DNA of 64,000 nucleotides. Source: Ciborinia camelliae (taxonomy: Eukaryota; Ascomycota; Leotiomycetes; Helotiales; Sclerotiniaceae). Position numbers and translations under genes: made by a program. The stretch lies in assembly GCA_025890175.1 (NCBI GenBank), contig JANPYM010000014.1, positions 691,052-755,051 on the forward strand, given 5' to 3'. A model generated the notes under the pieces. That model saw only the letters and a program-made list of their open reading frames with translations. It made no database searches and had not been told where the DNA came from. Below are positions 44,176-55,073 of the stretch, piece after piece (the stretch's first letter is position 1; the number at the start of each line of letters is the position of its first letter).

Positions 44176-44905
44176 ATGGCCACCGAAACCCTCAACATCG
44201 TTGTGGAATTCACGTAAGTCCCTGAAAAAATGTCACCAGCCGCATTTCATATCACTATCACTATCACTATCACCAACACTGACACGGCGACAAATAGTGG
44301 CGGTCTCGAAATGTTATTTTCCGACCAACGAAACCACAAACTAAGCATCCCGCAAACCGATACCAAGGGCGATCCTGTTACAGTAGGATGGCTGGTGAAT
44401 TATCTGTGTGATGAAATCATGCAGGATACAAGAAAAGACATGTTTGTTCTGGATGATCACGTGTAAGCCTCGCCGAGATTTTTTTTCCCTTTTCATTTTC
44501 AATTTCCTCATGTCTCTGAGATGCTGGCTGGGCTGGTTCACTAGTGTGCACATTATTCTAAATATACACGTTGCGTGCACGCATCGTTACATGTTTGATT
44601 GACCCCCCTAATGTTCATCTGATTTTCTCTCACCCCTCCTCTCACCGTTTCATTCAAACTGTCATATCATGCGAAAAATCCTCACTACCACTACCTACCT
44701 ACCTCCTTACCACCTTACCTGCACCGGATCCCCCCCATCTAATTCCCCATACGCGTGTATGCTAATAATTCATATTTCATGAATCAGGCGTCCGGGGATC
44801 CTAGTATTAATCAATGACGCGGATTGGGAATTGGAAGGCGAAACCTCGTACATCTTACAGCCCAATGATAATATTTTGTTCGTGTCGACGCTTCATGGAG
44901 GCTGA
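44176..44905 (+). CDS. URM1: Urm1 ubiquitin-related modifier (sulfur carrier)
   Basis: Three exons: 44176-44213, 44298-44462 and 44788-44905. The introns are 84 and 325 bases and the protein is 106 residues (yeast Urm1 has 99). It starts [13 protein letters not shown], and the family core is [38 protein letters not shown] and [10 protein letters not shown]. The C-terminal Gly-Gly is thiocarboxylated by the E1-like Uba4 and donates sulfur for 2-thiolation of wobble uridine in tRNA-Lys/Glu/Gln. It can also be conjugated to proteins under oxidative stress. The second intron is unusually long for this window and carries TACCTACCTACC repeats. The gene is intact and head to head with ELP2. Confidence 0.95.
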
Positions 44906-47900
44906 TCTGTTCTGATGGATACCGGGTTATGGGGCTGCCTACCTAAGCTTGCCTTGCCATAGGAACTAACATATCATATCAATCATTTTTTCCCTGGGGG
45001 AAATAGGATGGATGGATGGATGGATGGGGTTGACTGGGTACCTGGATAGAAAAGACACGACCCCTTTCCTATTTTTGCTGGATGGATGGATTCAATTTGA
45101 TTGATCGATAGATATTAATCAATGTTCCACTGAGCCTCCACGAGGGAATTTTGATCCTCGCTAGGTTATGGAAATGGAAATGGAAATGGAAATGGAATAT
45201 GATACTGTATCTACCGAACCGATATATCATAACCTATCATAATCTTACCAGGCATGGCAACTTCCCTTCCCTTCCCTTCCCTTTCCTTCCCTTCCTAGCC
45301 CGAGGAGAAAGAACCTTTTGTCTCGGGACACGCAACACTCAATATGATCATCGGGTTGCCACCTGCCATGTTATTATTCGAAACTTAACAAGTTATAGTT
45401 ACAGAGTGCGGCACGCACTATTGATCGAACATTCATGATAATTTTCATAAATGATACAAGTACCTACCAGGTAGATAGATACCTAGCTGGAGATGGGTAT
45501 TTTCAGCCCGCACGTGATACAAGGACTAACCCTGTCCCGATCTGCATTGGGGGTATCCATCTTCTCTAGGTATTGCACCTGCATGATTTATTATTAGGAA
45601 GATTAACTAACATCCATCCATCCTGATTCCTGATTCCTGACGATCATACCTATAGCCCTGGAGGTACCTACCTAGATATTCGCCTCATTCTCAGTCAGAC
45701 CTTTCTATCCAATACCACAATCCAAAATAATCCAATCCAATCCAATCCAATCCAATCCAATCCAATCCAATCCAATCCAATCCAATCCAATCCAATCCAA
45801 TCCAATCCAATCCAATCCAATCCAATCCAATCCAATCCAATCCAATCCAATCCAATCCAATCCAATCCAATCCAATCCAATCCAATCCAATCCAATCGAA
45901 TCTAATAATAAATAAAAATCTCCCCATCAAGTTACATTCTCTTTCCATCCCCTTTAATCATTCATCCAATAATATTGTCGTTTTTTTCACACCTTGTTTT
46001 ATTTGTAAATTGATGAAATTATGGGATGATGTAATGTAATGTTCAATTTACCTTTTCCCTTAAGTTTCCTTCCTTCCGACCGAATAGAGAGATATAGATG
46101 AATGAAATCTAACATTAAGTCTAAGTCCAAGTCCAAATCTTATAAGTCCTATCTGTTTGTATCGGATATGTCATCCGCTTCCTCTGTTTGTAATAATAGA
46201 TAGATAATAAATCATTTTTCAATATCTATTTAGATATATATATATATATACCTATAAAGCGCAAATGATGAAGGTCTAGGTCGTGAGGTTACATTAAGTT
46301 AAGTTCAGTTTTTACCTAATCTAACCTAATCTAACCTATCTATCTAGATTAGGTTAAGTTGAGTTAGGTAAACGCAAACGTAAATATAACTTCAATACTG
46401 TGCAGATGTATACTATCCAGATTTAGAAGATGGTTTTTGATATAAAGTTGATTGATTGGATTGGTTGGTTGCTTATATTTCTCTACACTCTGTATATTAT
46501 AGAATTATAGAATTATAGCGGGAGATTAGCATATAGATAGCCCGCCACGCCACGCCACGCCATGTTCCACGAGGCAGGCCGGGCTAGATGGGCTAGATGA
46601 GAATTTAGAATTTCGAGACTTTTCTCTTTCATATCAATCAATCAATCAATCGAATAAATCCCTTGCATATCTATTGATACCTACCTACCTTATCAATATC
46701 ATATCATATCATATCATATCATATCAAATAATGATAATACAAGAGGTAGTTGATGGGGGTGCGGGTGGATGGTGGGTGAGTGGGTGAGTGAGTGAGTGGT
46801 TTAGTCTCGTATCTCGTATCTCTCCCGCGTTTGCGTTGGGGTTGGAGTTTGCTTGCTAATCTATTAGACTCTACTTACTCTATATACTTACCTACCTACC
46901 TGGTAGAAGGAGATGGAGATGGAGAATGAGAATGAGAATAAGGATCGTAGAGATGTGATGTGATGGGATGCGGGAAACCTAACATAGGTAGCCAAATAGC
47001 CAAACCTAACCATAAGTTATTGTATGATCTCATCCACCAGTGATATGATCTGATCTCATCTCATGCTTATCTCATACTCATGCTCATGCATGGGAATATG
47101 AATATGAAAATGGAAATGGAAATGCAAATAGAATAGAATAAAAGGTTACCTCCAACCTCCATCTCAACCTCAATCTCAACCCCATCCAGGATCATCAATC
47201 AATCTAGATCTTAGCTTACTTCTTTGGTTTCTTTGCTCATTACTCATTTACTCATTTACTCATCTATTCGTTTGCTTTACTGAACCATAACTGGGCTCCT
47301 GGGTTTCTGGGTTCCTGGGTTTTTCGTTTGCATTGCATTGCATCTCATTCTCCATATCGATTTTATACGCTTACTTGCTTACTTGCTTGCTTGCTTGCAT
47401 AATGCATGCATGCATATTCATGTATGTAGGTAGCTGGAGGTAGATAAAATAGGTAGGTAGTGTAACCTTCAAGGGATAAAGCGGTGAATGGATGGACTTG
47501 ATTATATATATGCATGTATATATGGATGGAATGTGTTTAGATAGATAGGCTAGGTGGGTAGGTATATGTGTATATATGTATAACTGATCAGATCAGATTG
47601 ATAATTTGTTTGATCTTTGAACTTGAACTTGAGAGGTTGAATTAACTGAATTAACTGAATGAACTTGTTATGATATGGTATGATATTGAGGGATTTCTTC
47701 AGTGCAGTTCATACTTGTGCTTGTGCTAATGCTTATTCATATATATGCTCATTGACATTCACATTCACAAGTATATCTACTAGGTATCTATCTTACAAAT
47801 GAATCTGAAGGATGGATAGATACCTACCTACCTAAATACCTACCTACCTAAATACCTACCTACCTAAATACCTACCTAGATAATATTGAGCATGTCATTC

Positions 47901-50145
47901 ATTTCACTTAATCGATATCTCATTCTCATTCTTATTCTCATCAATCCACAGTTTATACAATCATATTATATTATATACAATTTACCGTCCCCCTACCCTA
48001 ACCTGAGCTCCCTCCCTTTACCTACACCTTCCACATATCAACCCAGCCCTTCAACCCAATCCTTCCCATCTTCCCATCTTATCTTCCGATCTTCCCATCT
48101 CCATCTCCATCTTCCAAACCCCGGCCGCCCCCCCTTTCTCCCTCACATCATTTTAATTTTCACAAATCACGAAGCGAAAAAAACACCAACCAAGTAAGGG
48201 ATCCATACATACATACTTTCAACCACTCATTTCACTGTTAGAAATCATATGCATATGAGCATGTACATCTACCTAGTAATGCGTGAACACCACGTTATAT
48301 ATATGATTTTCCCAGGATCCGAAGGCAGACAGACTTGGCAGATATACCTTATTACCTTATTACCTAGATATCTTTTGAGGTTGTAGATGGATAGATGGTT
48401 TGCCTTTATGTAAGGAAGTAAGGAAGTTGAGTGGGTAGGTATCTTATCTTATAGTCTTATGATATGGGGGTGGGGATGGAGATTGAGATGGAGATTGAGA
48501 TTAAGAAGAATGATTTGGGGATTGATAGGATGAATAAGTAGGTACCTAAGTACTTAGATACCTAGGAATAGATAGATAGATAATAAAGAATTAAATGTAT
48601 ATCGCAATTGCAATTATATATTATTAAGTAGATAAATAGTTAGATATCTATCTATATATATAAGATAATAAAGGTATAATTAAAAGAAACAAAAGAAAAG
48701 ATATAAATATATATATTTCTATAAACCACTATTACTACCACTATCATTATCATTATCACTATCTATATCTTCTATATTTTCATTGTATAATAAATAATAC
48801 TACTAGATACCTAATATAGATATTTTTGCCCATCTCATCTCATCTCATCTTATCTCGCCTTTCCTTCATGACTTCCCCATTTCAATTCATCCCAAACCCA
48901 ATGTTCAGAACACTTGAGTATCCATTTCATATCCACTTATTCATCCATATCCATTCATTCATTCCATAGAAAATCATACTCCTTCTTACTCCTCCCAACA
49001 TCCTATCCCATCCATCCATTCTTTTCTACCAATACCTATAACAGAACATACCGCATACCGCATACCGCATACCCCAAACCTATCGCTGCGCTCAACCCAC
49101 ACCCACACCCACACCCACAGCTAAAAAAGCCATCTCCAAACCACAACAATCCCACTCCTAAGCCCAATAAAACCGGCACCAAAAAACAAAAAAAGATAAA
49201 CAATAACGCAATTTTGTGTAAATATTATGATATGATATGATATGACATCCATCCATCCATCCACGGCATCGAACAAAACAAAACAATGGTTTCCTCCCTG
49301 CTCCTCCCTGCTCCATCCCATCCCATACGAAGAAATACACGAGATCCGCCGCCATTCGCCTTTGCCTTTGCCTTCGCTTTTGAATTTGAATTTGAATTTG
49401 TATCTCCAACAACCTTGAGTAATTTTGTGACCGAATCCGATTGACTGAGACTGAGACTGAATGAATCCACCCTGAATGTAATATGATATGATATGATATG
49501 ATAAGATGATAATAGGTAAGATAATAAAAATTAAAAGAATAAAGATGGAGATGGAGATAAGGATAGGGGTACAAATAGAGATAGAGATAGAAAAGAGAAG
49601 AGACGAAAAATGAAAAATCGGGAGAGTGGAAATGGAAAGGGAAATGACAGTGATTGATAGATAGGTAAGGTAAGGTACCTAAAAAGAGACAAAAGATAAA
49701 GAGGATCTCGTGAATAGACGAAGAAGAAGAAGAAGAGAATCTATCGATATATGAAAAAGTCTCATGTGATATGACGCCTCCCTCCATCCCTAGGTAGGTA
49801 TTGAAAGTCAAAGAGTCGAGTCAACGTATCGGGATACTCTGCCCAGCTATTTCTTTTCAATGATGGATGGATGGATGGATGGATGGATGGAAGAAACATA
49901 TACTGCGATGGTTTGATGGACATGTTGATGTTGATGTTGATTTTGATGTTGATATTGAACCAGTAAAAATACAACTCGCTTTTTGTTTCCGGTCTTCATT
50001 CGTTTGTCGTGTCTGATGATGATGGCGATGGCGATGGCGATGGTGATGATAATGATATTGATATTGATAATGGCATTGGTAGAGATACTGACTTTCATTT
50101 TCATTTTCGTTTTTTCATTTTCGTTTTTTCATTTTCGTTTTTTCA

Positions 50146-50178
<33 letters not shown>

Positions 50179-50317
50179 ATCTGCTCGTTCTCGTCTCGAC
50201 ATCGCTCGTAACTTTGTACGTATGTTGTAAGTATGTATGTTTCCTCCTCCTAATTTCCACCTCATCTCTCATCCCTCAACCCTCAACCCTCATCATCGTA
50301 CAATTAGCAGGCCACCA
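44906..50317. other. 5.4-kb gene-free, simple-repeat-dense region
   Basis: It lies between the 3' end of URM1 and the 3' end of the zinc-finger gene. No coding signature on either strand; the open frames (47886-48197, 48914-49240, 49158-49811 minus, 49983-50321) are low-complexity. It holds dozens of short tandem repeats: GATGGATG (45007-45026), TGGAAA (45169-45195), CCCTTCC (45264-45292), a TCCAA array, CTAATCTAAC (46315-46340), ATATC (46700-46728), ACCTACCTAAAT (47823-47877), CATTTTCGTTTTT (50095-50175) and many TACCTA motifs. A long non-coding transcript or a heterochromatic spacer are possible uses, with no direct evidence. Confidence 0.6.
45731..45895. repeat. (TCCAA)33 microsatellite
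   Basis: Thirty-three uninterrupted copies of the 5-base unit TCCAA (165 bp), flanked by one diverged unit on each side. Because 5 is not a multiple of 3 and no frame makes a stop, all three minus frames stay open and read a DWIGL pentapeptide. There is no other evidence of a gene. Confidence 0.97.
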
Positions 50318-52094
50318 CTAATACAATCTATCACCAAACGCCAACCCACCCCTCGGAATCACACTTCCACTTCCACTTCCACTCTCACTCCCCTTATAGC
50401 CCCCCGTAATCTCCTCCGTAAAACTCGAACATGTAGAAGAGGATCCATCCGTAGTGGCAGAACTAAAACTGCTATTCACACTCACACTAGCACTCATTGC
50501 ATGACTCCTCAAACTCGCATCGGAATCATACATGGAAACATCACTACTGAATGATGCCCCACCACCTACATCCATCAAACCATGACAACTTCGCATATTA
50601 GAAGAGACATAACGACTAGCACTTGAGCCCGCACTTTGATGACTCTTCGAAGAACGACTTCTCGGGCTGATGTTTCGATCTTTGCCTCGTCCTTTGATGC
50701 CTTTGTTGCTATTCTTATAAAGAGTGAAGAAGTACGACCAAAACTCCGTGTTTGCTTCTAGATCAATTTCTCCGCTTTGAAGTTTGGATTCGAGATTTTC
50801 AATGGTTTCTTGGTGGAATTTGTTATGGTGGGACTGGGGGAGGATGGAATGTTAGAGCTTACTCCATGAGAGCGGATTAATGAGAAGGGGGCGATGGTAA
50901 GGATGATGAATGGAGAAGAAAAGTTTTAACAGGAAGTCGCAACGTACTTTGAGGTTGCCGAGTTGTGTGAAGTTTTTCTCGCATCCATCTAGTTTACACG
51001 GAAATGGCTTGGCGCCGGTGTGAACAGGTCTGTGGGCACTCAGGTTACTTCGTTGTCCGAAACGTTTTCCACAAATTTCGCAGGGGAAGCGTCGTTCGCC
51101 ACTGTGGCGATCCATATGTGTCTGGGAAGATTTTTGATTAGTTTGGAACTCGTCATGAAAAGGAAATAAAAGAAAACACTTACCTTGAGATTCCCGGATT
51201 GCGAGAATCGTCGATCGCACGATTGATATCTACATACCTAAGTAGATTCTGTTAGTTCATGAAAAGACATGAGACAGTGTCGATGGAGTTACTTACATAT
51301 GGTTTAGCACCGGTGTGTTTGCGAAGATGAATATCCAAGTGTGTTTTCTGTGGAAAGCTCGACGGGCAATTTTCGAACGTGCATCGATACTTCTTCTTTG
51401 CCGTTTTTGGGTTTCTTGATTCATCCTGAACCTTACCAGATGTGAGTATTTGCTTTTCTTCCTCCTCATATGTATAGAATCTTCGATACATGGAATCTTT
51501 TCGAGAGACAAGAGTGTGAGATGCACCTACCACAGGCGTACTCTGAGGGATAGAGGGTAACTGTGATTGTGAAGTCTGTGTTTTGTCTTGAATGATCTTC
51601 ATGAGTCTGTCTACTGCCGTGCTTCCGACGTGTGCCTCGTCACAACCAGTCAGAGGAAGCGGTTTTATATCTTTGCTGCGTGGTGGTGTTGCTAGAGTTT
51701 TTGATGATGACTGGCGATTTGCGGGTGTTAAGCATAGAGGTTCGGTCTTAGTCGGAGGACTTTGACTTTGGGGGGTGCTTTCAATGAAGCCTTGGCGATT
51801 ACTTCCGTTAAAAGATGGCCCTTTAGTAGAGCTAGAAAATGATTGCATCATGCGAGGAAGAGGTCGTTGCTGAATGTAATTGGCTCCGTAAGTTGGAATG
51901 AGCGTGGTTGAGCTTCCATCGGTGTAAGATGTAAAGCCGTATGAGTTCTGTGGAATCTGCTGATGACCATGCATCATATTAAAAGAGGTTCCAAAAGAGT
52001 TCGCTGGCATAATAGGAGGAACGACCATTGCCCTTCCTAAACCTGCTGAAGTCGTTTGAGGGTCAAAAGACTGTGTCATGCCGGTCATATCCAT
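50318..52094 (-). CDS. four-finger C2H2 transcription factor (AZF1-like)
   Basis: Exons 52094-51297, 51237-51184, 51121-50948 and 50833-50318, giving 513 residues. Residues 1-230 are low-complexity (Gln, Ser, Pro). Four classical fingers follow: YRCTFENC..HLDIHLRKH (near 235), VCRYQSC..GNLKTHMDRH, FPCEICGKRF..LSAHRPVH and FPCKLDGCEKNF..GNLKSHHNKFH. HTG-type linkers (AKP, ERR) join them. The order and the closing 'QLGNLKSHxNKFH' are those of fungal Azf1-related regulators. The C-terminus is Ser/Gly-rich. Introns 2 and 3 fall between GNLK and TH or SHH of fingers 2 and 4. The frame stays open for about 70 codons upstream of the ATG without another ATG, so an unseen 5' exon is possible. It is presumed nuclear and DNA-binding; targets are unknown. 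Confidence 0.85.
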
Positions 52095-54737
52095 ATAGTA
52101 GAAGGGAATTTGAGAATTCTCACTCCAACGCCAGGCAGTGCCTGGGGTATGTGCTACGATTGCCAGATTGCCGGTTTTGTCTTGCCTAACGCAAGACTTG
52201 GGGTTGATTGAAGTGAAGAGGTTGACACGAAGTTGTTGACACGAAGTTGATACTTTCCTTGGTTGACCAAAGAACTGAAAGCGTAATGTGAAATGTAAAT
52301 CAAATATGCACTGAAACTAATTGAAGAGTTTCAATTCGTTGAGCAAGTGTATGTATTCAAGAATGGAATATGTTCAGTACTTGTATATGCGCAAAAACGT
52401 TGGATTGTTTTGGAAATAAAATACGTTTGTGATGATCTGGATGAGTCTTTTCCAACCTTTAATAGAATGGAGGGAGATTGGTTCATATACACTTGTTCCC
52501 CACTGCTGATAGAACTGCCGGTAGGCAAGGTTGTACAGAGATAGCACACTTCGAACTATACCAATATAGTGCCCTTGACCAGGGAGGGAAGATAGTGAAA
52601 CAAAAAACAGACAAGGCTGGCAACTCACTAGTATCCTCATACTATAACACTGCTAAAATATTTCCCATCCAAGAAATCCTAAAAGGGTGAATGATACTTG
52701 CTACTTGCAGGGATGCGTACTAGATCCAGCCCAAGGCTGCAATGTCGAAGACATTGTAGGTGGGATGATGGCCAATCGGAAGCTAATACGGCCACGACCC
52801 AAGAAGTCTAGCACCGTGCCAGCACGTCAGAATTCGAGGCAGATAAATGATGCATTGGCTACCTTGCGAACCTACTGTATGTGGCGCTGCGGCCTTTTAT
52901 GAAAGGGATCAACTACCAGTATCTTTCGAAAGAGGTCAAAGACCCCATGGTTCAAGGATCTTGCGAGGCACCGAGCAAGATCTACGAAGGGCCATGATAA
53001 GTGAAGACATAAGAGCTGGGATTAAATCTAGTGGATGCGGGAAGGATAAGGCCTGGAGATCTCGTGGGGTGAATCCATCTTTGCCATCTTTCTACGCACT
53101 GAGGTATGGATTGTGTCGAACGCCATAACTCTAACTGGTTCGAATTTGGATCTTGGTAACATCAGCCTAGAAGCCCGATCGGCTCAAATCATCGGATCGG
53201 TATGCTTAGAAGAACTTATTGCCGGAGCAAGTATATTATCCAGCGCACTACGCGTTCGTAACAAATATGGAGTGTTTGTAAAAGCGAAATACAGACGTAT
53301 CAAATTGTGATAGAAATGTGTAATAAATTAGCGGAGCTCGGAAGACTCGCCGGGAAGACAAGTTTGGATCCATGCATATAAAATGACTTAATTGGGGATA
53401 GTGGAGCAAACTTTAGCAAACGATCAAGTTCATTGCTGATACAAAGAAACCTTAGAGAAGAGGTGCATTATTTTCAAATCTGAACAGCCCTATGTGGTAG
53501 AACAAACTACACAACACAACATGCGCCCATCTGGACGGTAAAATCTCTTCGCTGGGTTAAAGGGAAAAGGTTGAGATCTGGGATCGAAGGAAAATAACGA
53601 GCCAATACGATATTGAATCCTAAGCCCGGGAGGCGGACGGCTTGATCCCGTGGAAATGGTTACTGTACGGATATGGCCGTGCCAGATTACTGGCTGATGT
53701 CCCGGATAATTGCATTTGATAACCCTTGGAAGCCTTGGAAAATCTCACTAATGGTTGGATCTTAAACCCTGGAAACCACGCAGGACGCTTCCATACAAAA
53801 ATAGTGACAGGAAAATACGGATTTACGAATATTCTTGTTGAAGATATGCAAACAGGAGTAAATTGCGCCGCATAGTGAGTGTGAATTGCCACAGATTATG
53901 GCAAATGTGAAAACTGGTAAATGTGTAGGTCTAGAAACAAGCTTGGTGAGTGTGATTTGATTACTGTTCTGGTCCAAAGAATCTCAGTCAGTCTTCAGTG
54001 TGTGCATTGACATCAATAATAGACACCATTATTGACTCCCACAAGGATAAAAGATTCGTGAGACTCCAGTTTTGCAAGCTCTGTATGAGATTGGTTGCGG
54101 ATGCTGGATGAATCTCATCAACGATCATTGTTGCTGGGGCTCGAAATCTGTACCATCATGAATGTACTACAAGTGACGTTCTCACGATGTTACCCACCCC
54201 ATGAACCCATGACAGTGCTTAGACCCGATACTTTGGGTGGTGGCCGATCCTCGTGTCTTAAACCTAATATGTCCAACCTTGCGAGAAGAATCGTTCGATT
54301 TTCGAGCAAAATGGAGGTAAAGTTGTAAATATGTTGGTACTTAGATGGACGGATTGCTCTTTCAGGTTCTCAGGCTCTCAGCATGCCCCTCTTTTCTATA
54401 CCTAATTGTGAGCGTTAAAGATACTGTGAAACCCGACATCCGAAATTTGAAAGAATGAATTAGATGGGATGAGATGGGATGACATCAGGGCGAGCTTTAC
54501 AAGTCGATGTGGACGTAGACATGTACTTCGACTTGGCATGATTCGAATGCATTTTGACAGTTCTTGCTAAGGTTTCGATGTATTGATACCGTACTCTGTA
54601 TCGAAATCTTGTTTGTTACCCTGTTTGCCTCTGGTGTTTGTGGGTATTACCTCTAGCCCTAGCATTTCTCACGGCTGGCTGCATATTCCCCATCAATCCA
54701 ATCTATCCTCCGTTACCCGTGCCTACCGTGCCTAGGG
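52095..54737. other. 2.6-kb region without a supported gene
   Basis: The first part holds the promoter or 5' leader of the zinc-finger gene, with a 14-base direct repeat GTTGACACGAAGTT at about 52219-52246. Frames at 52347-53310 are short. One (53113-53310) faintly resembles the N-terminus of aromatic ammonia-lyases. The minus frames at 53620-53977 have no recognisable content. Confidence 0.4.
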
Positions 54738-55073
54738 ATGGTTATACGCGGGTCGTTTGTCGCAGAGGGGTCCGGTCGAAGAACATCGAGTCTCACGATA
54801 GAAGAAGCCAAAATGTCAAATTCCTTGTTCAAAGACCATTGCCATTGGTGGGAAAGTTCAAATTCTGATCTTCCTGAGGTCTTAAAAAGTGCAAAAAAAA
54901 CAAAAACCCACCAAGATACGGACGGGAATGTGGAGATTTTATGGAGTTACGGTAACGTAAGTAACGCAAGTACCCATTCGGAAATTTTGATGGAATTGGA
55001 AAGAAGCGCGTCAAAGGAAGTATTTATTACCCGCCGACGAATATTGGACGAAAGAAGAAGATTGTACGAATAA
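54738..55073 (+). CDS. hypothetical small hydrophilic protein
   Basis: A 111-codon frame with ATGs at 54738 and 54813. The part after the second ATG (MSNSLFKDHCHWWESSN...) is hydrophilic with balanced composition and ends in a highly charged ERSASKEVFITRRRILDERRR helix. No family was recognised and no neighbour suggests a role. Balanced composition and length in A+T-rich surroundings are the only support. Confidence 0.28.
   Translation: MVIRGSFVAEGSGRRTSSLTIEEAKMSNSLFKDHCHWWESSNSDLPEVLKSAKKTKTHQDTDGNVEILWSYGNVSNASTHSEILMELERSASKEVFITRRRILDERRRLYE

Noticed and set aside
45691..45948. Three overlapping minus-strand frames encoding DWIGL repeats
   Set aside because: They are the automatic translation of the TCCAA microsatellite; a 5-base unit without stops keeps all frames open.
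49158..49811. 217-codon minus frame
   Set aside because: Composition is Ser/Tyr/His/Phe low complexity driven by simple repeats (AGAAG, GGAGAT, ATCC), with no domain and no splice structure.
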